A DNA stretch of 64,000 bases from an uncultured Pelagibacteraceae bacterium. GTDB taxonomy: Bacteria; Pseudomonadota; Alphaproteobacteria; Pelagibacterales; Pelagibacteraceae. Below the pieces are notes generated by a model. The model searched no databases. It saw nothing but the letters and a program-made list of their open reading frames with translations, and was not told the DNA's origin. Every line of letters begins with the position of its first letter. Position 1 is the first letter of the stretch. A program made the position numbers and the translations under genes. The stretch covers positions 36,120 through 100,119 of the forward strand of contig CACMKP010000003.1 in NCBI GenBank assembly GCA_902614355.1. The letters run 5' to 3'. Positions 32,869 through 43,573 of this stretch are shown one piece after another.

Positions 32869-33441
32869 TTATTGCTTTGAGGTTTTTAATTTATTTAAAG
32901 GTGAAAAAGTCTTTCTGTGATGAACTGTGACCCCAAACTTTTTGATAGCTCTTAAATGTTTTTTGGTACCATACCCATAATTTTCTCCCCATGAGTAACT
33001 TTTATATCTAATACCTAACTTTGAAATAAAATTATCACGAGCTACTTTTGCAATAATTGATGCAGCAGAAATTGACGGTATTTTTTGATCTCCCTTGATT
33101 ACAGATTTAAGTTTGTATTTTTCTATCTTTGGTAATTCATTTCCATCAACTAAAATCATTGAGGGTTTTTTTTTCAATTTAAGGATTGCTCTTTTCATTG
33201 CCATCAAACTAGCCTGTAAAATATTTTTTTTTTCAATCTCACTGATTGATGCTTTCGCTATGGCCCATGTAGAATTTTTTTTGATATATTTAGCTAAAAT
33301 TTCTCTCCTTTTTTTGGATAACTTCTTAGAGTCTTTTAATAGTTTTTTGTTTATCGAGTGATTTAAAACTACAGCAGCTGCATATACAGGTCCCACTAAA
33401 CTTCCACGTCCAACCTCATCAACTCCAGCAATTAATTTCAT
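32869..33441 (-). CDS. rnhB: Ribonuclease HII
   Basis: IAGVDEVGRGSLVGPVYAAAVVL, ISAASIIAKVARD. Confidence 0.96.
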   Translation of the reverse strand: MKLIAGVDEVGRGSLVGPVYAAAVVLNHSINKKLLKDSKKLSKKRREILAKYIKKNSTWAIAKASISEIEKKNILQASLMAMKRAILKLKKKPSMILVDGNELPKIEKYKLKSVIKGDQKIPSISAASIIAKVARDNFISKLGIRYKSYSWGENYGYGTKKHLRAIKKFGVTVHHRKTFSPLNKLKTSKQ

Positions 33442-34160
33442 TAAAACTTTATATTTAGATCTTGAATTTTTTGCTTAATCATTTTTAAATCCTCCCAAGA
33501 ATATTTCTTATTCTCCGGGAATCTAATTAAATATGATGGGCTGTAACTAATTATTAAGGGGACTGTTTTACTTCCTATAATTATTTCTTTCCATTTCCCC
33601 CTTTCATCTGAAATTTTACTCTTTAACCCAGTGACAGCCTCCATAGCAGTTCCACCCATTAGGATTAACATTTGTGGATTAATTATTGAAATATGTTCTT
33701 TCAAAAATTTAGAATATCTTTTTATATCACTAGTATTAGGTTTTCTTTCATCAGTTGTCTTATAGTTTATTGAATAAGTTAAATAAATATTGTCCATTGT
33801 TATATTGATAGCTAAGAGCATCTTTTCTAAAAGCTTTCCCACATCACCTTGAAAAAGAAACCCAGACTCATCTTCTTCTTCACCAGGTGCATCGCCAATT
33901 AACATTATAGAACTGTTTATATTTCCACTACCAAATAAAAGATTTTTTGAAGCTTTCTTTAGATTACAATCCTCAATTGTATTTATTAAATTTTTAAGAT
34001 CAGATAGCTTTTGTTTTTTTTGCGAGTTTGAATTAATCAGATTGCTTTTTAAATCTTTATATCTATTTTGTGGCTCATTATTGAAGATAAAATCTGTCTC
34101 AAATGTTCTAATGAAATCTTGTGTGAATTTAGTGTTTTGATTTAGGAGTTTTTTAGACAT
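33441..34160 (-). CDS. Uracil-DNA glycosylase superfamily protein (family 4-like, diverged motifs)
   Basis: IMLIGDAPGEEEDESGFLFQG...LILMGGTAMEAVTG...ISYSPSYLIRFPENKKYSWEDL. Confidence 0.8.
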   Translation of the reverse strand: MSKKLLNQNTKFTQDFIRTFETDFIFNNEPQNRYKDLKSNLINSNSQKKQKLSDLKNLINTIEDCNLKKASKNLLFGSGNINSSIMLIGDAPGEEEDESGFLFQGDVGKLLEKMLLAINITMDNIYLTYSINYKTTDERKPNTSDIKRYSKFLKEHISIINPQMLILMGGTAMEAVTGLKSKISDERGKWKEIIIGSKTVPLIISYSPSYLIRFPENKKYSWEDLKMIKQKIQDLNIKF

Positions 34161-34171
34161 AGAATAAACTA

Positions 34172-35860
34172 ATGTGTTTAAAAAAAGTTTTATCAGTAAT
34201 AATATTCATATTATTCTATCAGAATCATCTTTATTCTAAAAGCAATAGTTTCAATAATTTCAATCCGAAAAATTTATCGAATTATTTTTCTGGGATAGTT
34301 GCTTTCGAAAATAAAAAAAATTCTGATGCATTAAATTTTTATAATTCATCAAAAATATTGACTAATCAGCATGATCCATATCTAAAAAGATATGTAACAA
34401 GTTTAGTATTAGAAAATAAAGTTTCTCAAGCGATTAATGTTATTAGGTTAAATAAAGAAAATGAAAATACAAAATTTTTTGATGCATATTTGTTATTAAT
34501 TCTCGATAGTTTAAAACGTGGTAATTTTGATGATGCTTACGATCAGACCAATAGAGTAACAGATTTTTTTAATGAAGAAAAATTGAAGTTAGCAGTTCTA
34601 AATATTTTAAAAGAATATATTTATGTTTTTAAAGAAAAAAATTATTTTGAAAACAAGACAAGTTATGGAAATTTATCGAAAATTTCAGACGCTTTTCAAA
34701 AATGCTATTTAGACGATAAAAATACTGAAAATTATTTCCTAAAGGTAATTAATGAAAGTGATTCTGATTACTCAAGATACGTGTTTTTTTATGTCAGTTA
34801 TTTAATTGAAAAAGGAAGGATTTCTACTGTTCGTAATGTTTTATCAGAATATGATTATATTAATTCTAAATTATTAATATCCCAGTCTAAAAACTGGGTA
34901 GAGGATAGAAAATATGAAAAATTTACAAACATATTTTCATGCAAAAATCACAATGATGTAATTAGTGAGTTTTTATTTTTGGTCTCTAATCTTTATTCAT
35001 CTCAAGACGATTTTGAAAAATCTAATTTTTATTTATATCTCTCAAATTATTTAAATCCAAAGTTTATATATAATTTATCCTTAGTAGCTGAAAATTATTA
35101 CTTCAATGAAGATTTCATTAAAGCCAAAAAAATTTTAAAAGGATTTGATAAAGAAGATAAAATTTATTATTGGTTTCGTATTAAAAAAGAGGCACAAATT
35201 ATAGCTGAGGAAGATAATAACAAAAAAAAATCAGTTGCTTTTATAACGTCTGAATTCAATAAAATTAAAAAACATAATCGTAAGATGATTTTTGATATAG
35301 CTAACTTTTATAAAGGTTCTAAAGATTATAAAAATGCAATAAAGTATTATTCAAAATTAATTGAAGATCTAGATGATAATAACATAATCAAGGCTGATGT
35401 ACTTTACAGAAGGGGTGGAAGCTATGAGAGAATTGGTGAATACGAAAAATCAGATAAAGATTTGTTAATGTCTTTAGATATAGAGCCAAATGATGCATAT
35501 GTTTTGAATTATTTAGCATATTCATGGCTTGAAAGAGATTATAAAATAGACGAAGCATTAGATATGCTTAAAATAGCCTATGAGTTAGAAAGTAATGATC
35601 CATATATAATTGACTCAATTGGTTGGGCTTATTATTTAATAGAGGATTATTCTAAAGCTGAAAAATTTTTGCAAAGAGCAGTGGAGTTGATGCCCGAAGA
35701 TCCAATAGTAAATGATCACTATGGTGATATCTTATGGAAATTAGACCAAAAAATACAAGCAAGATATTTTTGGAAAAATGTGCTTAAAATGAAAAAAGCA
35801 GAGAAAGAAATGAAAGATAAGATTAATCTAAAATTAATAGAGGGCATAAATAAATCTTAA
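34172..35860 (+). CDS. Exported TPR-repeat protein
   Basis: Signal-like N-terminus; C-terminal TPRs (YRRGGSYERIGEYEKSDKDLLMSLDIEPNDAYVLNYLAYSW). Confidence 0.85.
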   Translation: MCLKKVLSVIIFILFYQNHLYSKSNSFNNFNPKNLSNYFSGIVAFENKKNSDALNFYNSSKILTNQHDPYLKRYVTSLVLENKVSQAINVIRLNKENENTKFFDAYLLLILDSLKRGNFDDAYDQTNRVTDFFNEEKLKLAVLNILKEYIYVFKEKNYFENKTSYGNLSKISDAFQKCYLDDKNTENYFLKVINESDSDYSRYVFFYVSYLIEKGRISTVRNVLSEYDYINSKLLISQSKNWVEDRKYEKFTNIFSCKNHNDVISEFLFLVSNLYSSQDDFEKSNFYLYLSNYLNPKFIYNLSLVAENYYFNEDFIKAKKILKGFDKEDKIYYWFRIKKEAQIIAEEDNNKKKSVAFITSEFNKIKKHNRKMIFDIANFYKGSKDYKNAIKYYSKLIEDLDDNNIIKADVLYRRGGSYERIGEYEKSDKDLLMSLDIEPNDAYVLNYLAYSWLERDYKIDEALDMLKIAYELESNDPYIIDSIGWAYYLIEDYSKAEKFLQRAVELMPEDPIVNDHYGDILWKLDQKIQARYFWKNVLKMKKAEKEMKDKINLKLIEGINKS

Positions 35861-35863
35861 TCA

Positions 35864-36706
35864 ATGCAATTAAAGAAGATTAAATCATATGCTAAAATTA
35901 ATTTAGCACTAAATGTTCTAGGTAAATCTTCAAAGCTCCACAAAATAGAAAGCCTGGTTGCTTTCATAAATATCTATGATCTGATACTGATAAAAAGAAT
36001 TAATAAAAAAAACCATATTGTAAAATTTAAAGGAAAATTTTCAAAAAATATCAACTCAAACAATAGTGTCACTAAATTATTAAGAATACTTGATAAAAAA
36101 AAATTACTTCAAGAAAAATTTCATATCGAGATAGTCAAGAATGTACCACAACAGTCTGGGTTAGGAGGGGGCTCAATGAATGCCGCTAGTATTCTTAATT
36201 ATTTTATCAAGGAAAAAATATTCTCTTTAGATAAAGAAAAAATTCGTTCAATAGCTAGATATTTAGGATCAGATGTTATTTTAGGATTAACTAATGATTA
36301 TCAAGTATTAACTTCTAAGAACCAGACTAGAAAATTTAAAAATTGCAAAAAATTATATACATTAGTTGTTAAACCTAATTTTGGTTGCTCGACAAAAGCT
36401 ATTTACGCAGATGTAAGGAATTATGAGACTGCCAAATTTAAAACTCCACGAAAAAAAATGTTTAGTCTTAATTTTTTAAAAAAAATGAGTAATTCTCTGG
36501 AAGAAATTGTCTTGGTTAAACACCCAATTTTGAAAAAAATTAAAATTTACTTAACAAATTTGTATAATCCTGAGTTTGTAAGAATGACTGGCTCTGGATC
36601 AGCTTTTATTGCTTATTATAATTCTAAAAAAAAATGCGACAAAGCACTTACACAATTTAATAAAGATTATACAAAATATTGGTGTATAAGCTCAAAAACT
36701 ATATAA
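35864..36706 (+). CDS. ispE: 4-diphosphocytidyl-2-C-methyl-D-erythritol kinase
   Basis: YAKINLALNVLGK, VPQQSGLGGGSMNAA, MTGSGSAFIAYY. Confidence 0.93.
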   Translation: MQLKKIKSYAKINLALNVLGKSSKLHKIESLVAFINIYDLILIKRINKKNHIVKFKGKFSKNINSNNSVTKLLRILDKKKLLQEKFHIEIVKNVPQQSGLGGGSMNAASILNYFIKEKIFSLDKEKIRSIARYLGSDVILGLTNDYQVLTSKNQTRKFKNCKKLYTLVVKPNFGCSTKAIYADVRNYETAKFKTPRKKMFSLNFLKKMSNSLEEIVLVKHPILKKIKIYLTNLYNPEFVRMTGSGSAFIAYYNSKKKCDKALTQFNKDYTKYWCISSKTI

Positions 36707-36739
36707 ATTTTATTTTTTTGTGTTATATCAATTTTATAT

Positions 36740-36813
36740 TGGGGCGTAGCCAAGCGGTAAGGCACGGGTTTTTGGTACCTGCATCCTAGGTTCGAATCCT
36801 AGCGCCCCAGCCA
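36740..36813 (+). tRNA. tRNA-Gln (anticodon TTG), CCA encoded
   Basis: Acceptor TGGGGCG/CGCCCCA, anticodon arm CGGGT-TTTTGGT-ACCTG, T arm CCTAGGTTCGAATCCTAG, discriminator G plus CCA at 36811-36813. Confidence 0.95.
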
Positions 36814-36816
36814 AAT

Positions 36817-38091
36817 ATGAAAAGTTTAATATACAAATTTTTTTTCAGACAAAATAATCTAGATCCGATAAGTAATAGAATAAAAGACATATCAAAAAAA
36901 ACTCCGGTGTCTAAAATATTTAATGCCATAAACTCTTATTCAACTACAAGTGAACTTAGATATGTTGGTGGTTGCATAAGAAAAGTTATAAATAACGAAA
37001 TTTTTGATGATATTGATTTAGCAACAAATATAGCTCCAACAGAGGTTTGTTCTGCACTCAAAAAAAGCAACGTTGAATTCTATGAGAGTGGAATAGATCA
37101 TGGAACAATAACAGCAATAATAGAAGATAGTAAATTTGAAATTACAAGTTTAAGAGAAGATATTTTGACTGATGGTCGTCATGCAAAAGTAAAATTTTCT
37201 GATGATTGGAAAATTGATGCTTCGCGAAGAGATTTCACCATTAATTCTATTTACTCAGATAAAGAGGGAAATTTATTTGATCCATATAACGGTTATGAGG
37301 ATATTAATAAGGGTAAAATTAATTTTATTGGTAATCCAGAAAAAAGAATAAAAGAGGACTACCTGAGGATATTGAGATATTTACGATTTTTTTTAAATTA
37401 TTCTAAACAACCACATGATCCTAAAATTGTTAAAGTTTTAAAAACGAATCTTGTTGGCATCGCAAACCTTTCGAAAGAAAGACTGATAGATGAACTAAGA
37501 AAGATTCTCAAACCAAATGTGTTAGAAAGTTTGTCAAAAGATAAAATAATTTTAGAAATTTTAGTCTCAGTTTTTCCTCAACTAAAACACTTTAATATTT
37601 TTTCTAAACTAAATACTAATCTAAAGGATATGCTATCCAAAGTTGATTTTATCTTTATCATTTCATTATTAATCATCGATGAAACTGACAATGTGGAGTA
37701 TTTTATTTATAAATTTAACCTATCTAAAAAGGACCAAAAAAGGATTAGAGATATAAGCGATTTTTATAAAAAAAAAATAACTTCAAAAACTTTTACTGAA
37801 AAAAATTTAAATTTGATATTTTATCATTCAGGCAAAGAGACAGTCTTGGATATTCTAAATTATAGGATATTAAAAACTAACAAATTAGATATCAATATAG
37901 CGGCATTAATTAGCAAATTTGAAATAAAATCGGTACCAACAATGCCATTTAAAGCAGATTTCATAATGTCAAAATATGATATTCCAGAGGGAAAAATTTT
38001 AGGGGAAAAACTAAAACTTATTGAGAGTAAATGGATCGAAAATAATTTTCAAATATCAGAACAACAGATTGAAAACATAATTAATGATTAA
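36817..38091 (+). CDS. cca: CCA-adding enzyme / poly(A) polymerase family nucleotidyltransferase
   Basis: [55 protein letters not shown]. Confidence 0.92.
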   Translation: MKSLIYKFFFRQNNLDPISNRIKDISKKTPVSKIFNAINSYSTTSELRYVGGCIRKVINNEIFDDIDLATNIAPTEVCSALKKSNVEFYESGIDHGTITAIIEDSKFEITSLREDILTDGRHAKVKFSDDWKIDASRRDFTINSIYSDKEGNLFDPYNGYEDINKGKINFIGNPEKRIKEDYLRILRYLRFFLNYSKQPHDPKIVKVLKTNLVGIANLSKERLIDELRKILKPNVLESLSKDKIILEILVSVFPQLKHFNIFSKLNTNLKDMLSKVDFIFIISLLIIDETDNVEYFIYKFNLSKKDQKRIRDISDFYKKKITSKTFTEKNLNLIFYHSGKETVLDILNYRILKTNKLDINIAALISKFEIKSVPTMPFKADFIMSKYDIPEGKILGEKLKLIESKWIENNFQISEQQIENIIND

Positions 38092-38564
38092 ATATATTTA
38101 ACATCTTTAATTTCAAAGTTTTTTTTACCAGCAGGAGTACTAATTTCAACTAGATCATTTTTATTTTTTCCAATAAGCCCTCTTCCAATTGGTGATTGAT
38201 AGTAAATTAATTTACTTTTGAGGTCTGCTTCATCTTTTCCAACAATCTTGTAATTTATTTTTTCACCTGTATCTAAATTTTCTAAAAAAACTGTTGATCC
38301 AAAAATAACTTTGCCATCATTATTCAATTTTGTAACATCAATAATGTTTGCTCTCGCGATTATGTCATTAATTTCAGTGATTCTTCCCTCATTATGGGAT
38401 TGTTCTTCTTTAGCAGCATGATATTCAGCATTTTCTTTTAAATCTCCATGTGAGCGTGCTTCAGCAATTGCAGCAACAATTTTAGGACGTTTTTTCTCTT
38501 TTAAAAAAATTAATTCCTCTTTAAGTTTATTTAAACCGTTTAAAGTAATTGGCTCTTTATCCAT
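38088..38564 (-). CDS. greA: Transcription elongation factor GreA
   Basis: [42 protein letters not shown]; start M at 38564 (MDKEPITL) preferred over 38582. Confidence 0.95.
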   Translation of the reverse strand: MDKEPITLNGLNKLKEELIFLKEKKRPKIVAAIAEARSHGDLKENAEYHAAKEEQSHNEGRITEINDIIARANIIDVTKLNNDGKVIFGSTVFLENLDTGEKINYKIVGKDEADLKSKLIYYQSPIGRGLIGKNKNDLVEISTPAGKKNFEIKDVKYI

Positions 38565-38565
38565 T

Positions 38566-39393
38566 TTATTTCCATTTTGCAATTGGCGGTAACGACATTA
38601 AAATACCCTCAACATTTCCACCTGTTTGCAATCCAAATTTTGTACCTCTATCATAAAGCAAATTAAATTCTGTATACCTACCTCTTTTTATATATTGCAT
38701 TTCCTTATCTTTTAAAGTCCATTTTTTTTTTAACTTCTTTTTGATAATTTTTTTAAATATTAATTCAAATGTGGTACCGACCTCCCTGACAAATTTAAAA
38801 TCTTTTTCAAAATTATTTTTTTTGTAGTCAAAAAAAATTCCCCCAATCCCTCTTGTTTCTTTTCGGTGAGGTAAATAAAAATATTCGTCACACCATTTTT
38901 TGTATTTTGGATAATATTTTTTGTTATGACGATTACACATTTCTTTTAATATTTTGTGAAATTCCTTTCTCTCATTTTCATCTTTTTTGGATGGAGTGAC
39001 ATCCATACCTCCCCCAAACCAATCATGAGATGTGCAAATATATCTGGTATTAAAATGCATCGCTGGAATTAGGGGGTTTTTCATATGCATTACTACAGAA
39101 ATACCTGATGCCCAAAAATTCGGATTTTTTTCGGCACCTGGAATTTGTTTTTGAAAATGTTTTGGAAATTTCCCATAAACTTTTGAAAAATTTACGCCTA
39201 CTTTATCAAATATTCTTCCATCTTTAAGTATTCTATATTCACCACCACCTTCATCTTTATTTTGATTTCTTTTCCATGTTGTTGATTTAAATTTAATCTT
39301 ATTTCTTTCTAGCTCACTTATGCTATGACATATTGAGTCTTGTAAAGTTTTAAACCAATTACTTGTCAAATCTTTTCTAATTTCTAAATCCAT
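38566..39393 (-). CDS. hemF: Oxygen-dependent coproporphyrinogen III oxidase
   Basis: [33 protein letters not shown]. Confidence 0.97.
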   Translation of the reverse strand: MDLEIRKDLTSNWFKTLQDSICHSISELERNKIKFKSTTWKRNQNKDEGGGEYRILKDGRIFDKVGVNFSKVYGKFPKHFQKQIPGAEKNPNFWASGISVVMHMKNPLIPAMHFNTRYICTSHDWFGGGMDVTPSKKDENERKEFHKILKEMCNRHNKKYYPKYKKWCDEYFYLPHRKETRGIGGIFFDYKKNNFEKDFKFVREVGTTFELIFKKIIKKKLKKKWTLKDKEMQYIKRGRYTEFNLLYDRGTKFGLQTGGNVEGILMSLPPIAKWK

Positions 39394-39394
39394 A

Positions 39395-39871
39395 TTAAAT
39401 TAAATTTGTTTGTTTTAGGCTCTCAGCTAAAATAATAGCAACAGATGAGGAGATATTTAGTGACCTTTTATTATTTTTCATAGGTATCTTTAATTTGTTT
39501 TTAATTAATCCATGTACTTTTTCTGGTACTCCAGCACTTTCCCTCCCGAATAAAATAGTGTCATTCTTTTCAAACTTAAATTTAGTATATGAAATAGAAG
39601 CCTTGGTGGTCATTAATACAATTCTATGATTCTTTTTATCCTTATAAAATCTATCGAAGCTTTGATAAAACTTAATCTCTTTATTGTCCATATAATCCAT
39701 TACAACCCTTTTAAATCTCTTATCATTTAACAAGAAGCCACATGGCTCTATAATTTCTAATTCTGCCCCAAGACATGCACATGTTCTTATTATAGCTGCT
39801 GTATTTTGGGGTATATCAGGTTCAAATAAAGCAATTTTGGGACCCGAAAATATTGAACTATTATGTGTCAT
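39395..39871 (-). CDS. trmL: tRNA (cytidine/uridine-2'-O)-methyltransferase, SPOUT
   Basis: ALFEPDIPQNTAAIIRTCACLGAELEIIEPCGF, LFGRESAGVPE, LNISSSVAIILAE. Confidence 0.94.
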   Translation of the reverse strand: MTHNSSIFSGPKIALFEPDIPQNTAAIIRTCACLGAELEIIEPCGFLLNDKRFKRVVMDYMDNKEIKFYQSFDRFYKDKKNHRIVLMTTKASISYTKFKFEKNDTILFGRESAGVPEKVHGLIKNKLKIPMKNNKRSLNISSSVAIILAESLKQTNLI

Positions 39872-39963
39872 TCTTTCAGTAGTAAATTGAGTATTTTATA
39901 TTATATGAAACATATATTTAAGTAGAAAAAATCTATTTTGAGTATATTTAATTAAATTTAACA

Positions 39964-40473
39964 ATGTCTGAAAAAAAAACTGAAAGAAGAGATTTTTTAT
40001 TCACAGCTACAGCTGCAGTCGGAGCTGTAGGAGTAGGGGCAACAGTTTGGCCGATGATAGATCAAATGAACCCAGACGCTTCAGTAAAGGCTCTAGCTAG
40101 TACAGAAGTAGATGTGAGCTCAATGAACCCAGGAAAAACTATTACAGTTTTGTGGAGAGGTAAACCTGTTTTTATTAGACGAAGAACCCCAGAAGAAATT
40201 GATGAAGCAAGAGCTGTTAAATTAGATGATTTAAAACATCCAGAAAAAGATGAGGATAGAGCTAAAAATCCAGAGTGGCTTGTGATGCTTGGAGTATGCA
40301 CGCATTTAGGATGTGTACCCTTAGACCAAAAAGGTGATTACAACGGTTGGTTCTGCCCTTGCCATGGATCTCATTACGATATTTCTGGAAGAATTAGAAA
40401 AGGACCAGCACCTACAAACATGGAAATTCCTAAATATGAATTTGTTAACGCTAATACCATTAAGATCGGATAA
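39964..40473 (+). CDS. petA: Ubiquinol-cytochrome c reductase Rieske Fe-S subunit
   Basis: RRDFLF Tat-like signal; [15 protein letters not shown]. Confidence 0.97.
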   Translation: MSEKKTERRDFLFTATAAVGAVGVGATVWPMIDQMNPDASVKALASTEVDVSSMNPGKTITVLWRGKPVFIRRRTPEEIDEARAVKLDDLKHPEKDEDRAKNPEWLVMLGVCTHLGCVPLDQKGDYNGWFCPCHGSHYDISGRIRKGPAPTNMEIPKYEFVNANTIKIG

Positions 40474-40478
40474 AAACT

Positions 40479-41747
40479 ATGAGTGATCACGAATATACAC
40501 CTAAGTCAAATTTTGGAAAATGGTTCAACGATAGATTACCATTATTAACTTTAGCAAACCACTTAACTGATTATCCAACACCTAAGAATTTAAATTATTG
40601 GTGGACATTTGGTGGTATTTTAACTTTTTGTTTAGTCACCCAAATAGTTACAGGTTTAGTTCTTGCTATGCACTATATTGCTCATGCCGATATGGCATTT
40701 GATAGCGTGGAACATATAATGCGTGATGTGAATTATGGATGGTTAATAAGATACATTCATGCAAATGGAGCATCAATGTTTTTTCTAGCTGTTTACATAC
40801 ATATATTTAGATCTTTGTTCTATGGGTCTTATAAAGCTCCAAGAGAAATAATCTGGATTATAGGTATTATTATTTATTTATTAATGATGGCAGCAGCTTT
40901 CATGGGTTATGTACTTCCTTGGGGACAAATGAGTTTTTGGGGCGCAACTGTTATTACGAATTTGTTTAGCGCAATTCCATTAGTCGGTGAAGGTATTGTA
41001 ACATGGTTATGGGGGGGGTATTCTGTTGATAACCCAACATTAACAAGATTTTTTACTCTTCATTATTTAATTCCTTTTTTAATTTTAGGTTTAGTTGTTC
41101 TTCATATTTGGGCATTACATGTTCCAGGTAATAATAATCCCATTGGTATAGATGTTAAAAAACCTTCTAAAGATACTGTTCCTTTTCACCCTTACATAGT
41201 AATAAAAGATGCTTTTGCTTTATTAATGTTCATGATTGTTTTTGCTTTTTTTGTTTTTTATACACCAAATATTTTAGGTCATGCAGATAATTATATAGAA
41301 GCAAATCCACTTGTTACGCCAGCTCATATTGTTCCCGAATGGTACCTTTTACCATTTTACGCAATTTTAAGATCTGTACCTGATAAATTAATGGGTGTGA
41401 TAGCAATGCTATCAGCTATTTTTATCTTAGCAGCCTTACCTTGGTTGGATACTTCAAAAATAAGATCAGCAGTATTTAGACCTTTGTACAGACAATTTTA
41501 TTGGATCCTAGTAGCTGATGTTTTAATTTTAGGATACGTGGGAGCAATGCCCGCTGAAGGTTTATATTTGCTTATTGCTAGAGTAGCGACCACGTACTAT
41601 TTTTTACATTTTTTAGTTATTTTGCCTATTTTAGGCTTTAAGGAGAGAACATTACCAGTTCCATTAAGCATTACAGAACCAGTTTTAGGTGGCTCTTCAA
41701 ACTTAGCAGCCGCCAGAGATGATAGTAGGTTAGAAAAGTTAAAGTGA
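40479..41747 (+). CDS. petB: Cytochrome b
   Basis: [40 protein letters not shown]. Confidence 0.98.
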   Translation: MSDHEYTPKSNFGKWFNDRLPLLTLANHLTDYPTPKNLNYWWTFGGILTFCLVTQIVTGLVLAMHYIAHADMAFDSVEHIMRDVNYGWLIRYIHANGASMFFLAVYIHIFRSLFYGSYKAPREIIWIIGIIIYLLMMAAAFMGYVLPWGQMSFWGATVITNLFSAIPLVGEGIVTWLWGGYSVDNPTLTRFFTLHYLIPFLILGLVVLHIWALHVPGNNNPIGIDVKKPSKDTVPFHPYIVIKDAFALLMFMIVFAFFVFYTPNILGHADNYIEANPLVTPAHIVPEWYLLPFYAILRSVPDKLMGVIAMLSAIFILAALPWLDTSKIRSAVFRPLYRQFYWILVADVLILGYVGAMPAEGLYLLIARVATTYYFLHFLVILPILGFKERTLPVPLSITEPVLGGSSNLAAARDDSRLEKLK

Positions 41748-42523
41748 AAAAATTCTTAAAATTATTTTTTTACACCCTCTTTTTAATCTCTTTTTTGCCC
41801 CAGGTATATGCTGCAGAAAAGGTCGAATACTTGACCACTGATTGGAGTTTTAAAGGATTATTTGGTAAGTTTGACCGCTCAGCTTTACAGAGAGGTTACC
41901 ATGTTTATACCGAAGTATGTTCCTCTTGTCATTCTATGAAATACTTAAGTTATAGAAATTTAGCCCAAGAAGGGGGTCCCGAATTTACTGAAGCTGAGGC
42001 CAAAGCAATCGCAGCCTCTTTTGAGGTAACAGATGGTCCCAACTCTGATGGAGAGATGTTCACAAGACCTGGAAAATTGTCAGATAAATTCGTGATGCCT
42101 TACGAAAATGTAAAAGCAGCCCAAGCTGCTAATGGAGGGGCTTATCCACCTGATATGTCCGTGCTAGTGAAAGCAAGGGGTGGTGGAGTAGATTATATTT
42201 ACTCATTACTGCAAGGGTATGAAGATCCACCAGCAGGAGTTATTTTAGATGATGGAGTTTACTACAATAAATATATGTACGGTAATAAAATAAAAATGGC
42301 CAACCAATTATCTGATGGGTTAATTGAGTATTCAGATGGTACAAAGGCCACTGTTGAACAGATGTCAAAAGATGTCACTACTTTTCTGATGTGGGCAGCT
42401 GAACCTCATTTAGAATCTAGACATAAAATGGGTTTCAAAGCAATCGTATACTTAATTATTCTCACAATTTTAGTCTATTTTAGCATGAAAAGAATTTGGT
42501 CACGTATTGAAACGAAAGTTTAG
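41744..42523 (+). CDS. petC: Cytochrome c1
   Basis: [17 protein letters not shown] heme c site; C-terminal TM. Confidence 0.96.
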   Translation: MKKFLKLFFYTLFLISFLPQVYAAEKVEYLTTDWSFKGLFGKFDRSALQRGYHVYTEVCSSCHSMKYLSYRNLAQEGGPEFTEAEAKAIAASFEVTDGPNSDGEMFTRPGKLSDKFVMPYENVKAAQAANGGAYPPDMSVLVKARGGGVDYIYSLLQGYEDPPAGVILDDGVYYNKYMYGNKIKMANQLSDGLIEYSDGTKATVEQMSKDVTTFLMWAAEPHLESRHKMGFKAIVYLIILTILVYFSMKRIWSRIETKV

Positions 42524-43573
42524 AATATCTCCATCTCGGACAATATAATCTTTACCTTCTAATCTCATTTTACCATTTGTTTTTGAATTTGCCCAACCTC
42601 CATTACTAATAAAATCATCATATGAAACTGTTTCAGCTCTTATGAATCCTTTTTCAAAATCAGAATGAATTTCACCTGCTGCCTCAGGCGCAGTGCTACT
42701 CATTTGAATAGTCCAGGCTCTAGTTTCCTCTGGACCAGACGTAAAGTAAGTTTCTAATCCTAGAATATTATAAGCTTTTTGTATTAATAGGCTTAACCCT
42801 GTGCTCTTTAAACCAATCATATCCATATAGTTTTTTCTTTCATCAACGTCTAATTCGTTAATTTGATTTTCTATATCAGCAGATATAACTAATGTGTTTT
42901 CTTGGCCAAATTTATCTATAAAAGATTTTGAGTAATTGTTACCACTCTGAACACTTTTTTCATCAACATTACATACAAATATTTTAGGTTTGATAGATAA
43001 CAGTCCACTTTGATTTAATTGTTTTTTATCAAATTGGTTTTTTAATATAGAAATATTCCTATCATTGTTAATACAATCTAAAGCATTCTCAAGAATTTTA
43101 ATTATTGACTTGTCGACATTTTTTTTATTGTTCTTTTCGAGCCTTTTTTGTATCGACTCAAGGTCAGCAAGCATCATTTCTGTTTCAATAATTTCTAGAT
43201 CTCTTATTGGATCTACAGTTGAATTAACATTTTGTATATCACTAGAGTCAAAGCATCTTATCATATGAATGATTGCATCAACTTCTCTTATGTGAGAAAG
43301 AAATTTATTTCCAAGACCTTCACCCTTTGAAGCACCTTTAACCAATCCTGCAATATCAACAAATGAGATTGTTGTATTAATGACTTTTTTAGATTTGGAT
43401 ATTTTTGCTAAGTTATCTAGTCTATCATCAGGGACAGCAACAATACCGACATTAGGATCGATCGTACAAAACGGAAAATTTGCAGCTTGTGCTTTATTCG
43501 AATTAGTTAAAGCATTAAACAATGTAGACTTACCAACATTTGGCAAACCAACGATCCCACATTTCAAGCTCAT
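42500..43573 (-). CDS. ychF: Redox-regulated GTPase/ATPase YchF
   Basis: CGIVGLPNVGKSTLFNALT, FVDIAGLVKGASKGEGLGNKFL. Confidence 0.97.
   Translation of the reverse strand: MSLKCGIVGLPNVGKSTLFNALTNSNKAQAANFPFCTIDPNVGIVAVPDDRLDNLAKISKSKKVINTTISFVDIAGLVKGASKGEGLGNKFLSHIREVDAIIHMIRCFDSSDIQNVNSTVDPIRDLEIIETEMMLADLESIQKRLEKNNKKNVDKSIIKILENALDCINNDRNISILKNQFDKKQLNQSGLLSIKPKIFVCNVDEKSVQSGNNYSKSFIDKFGQENTLVISADIENQINELDVDERKNYMDMIGLKSTGLSLLIQKAYNILGLETYFTSGPEETRAWTIQMSSTAPEAAGEIHSDFEKGFIRAETVSYDDFISNGGWANSKTNGKMRLEGKDYIVRDGDILNFRFNT

Noticed and set aside
17072-34160. Idea of a novel defence island from clustered nucleases/methylase (rnhA, rnhB, UDG, ccrM, mutY)
   Set aside because: All are housekeeping alphaproteobacterial genes in syntenic contexts; no restriction partner, mobile element or toxin nearby
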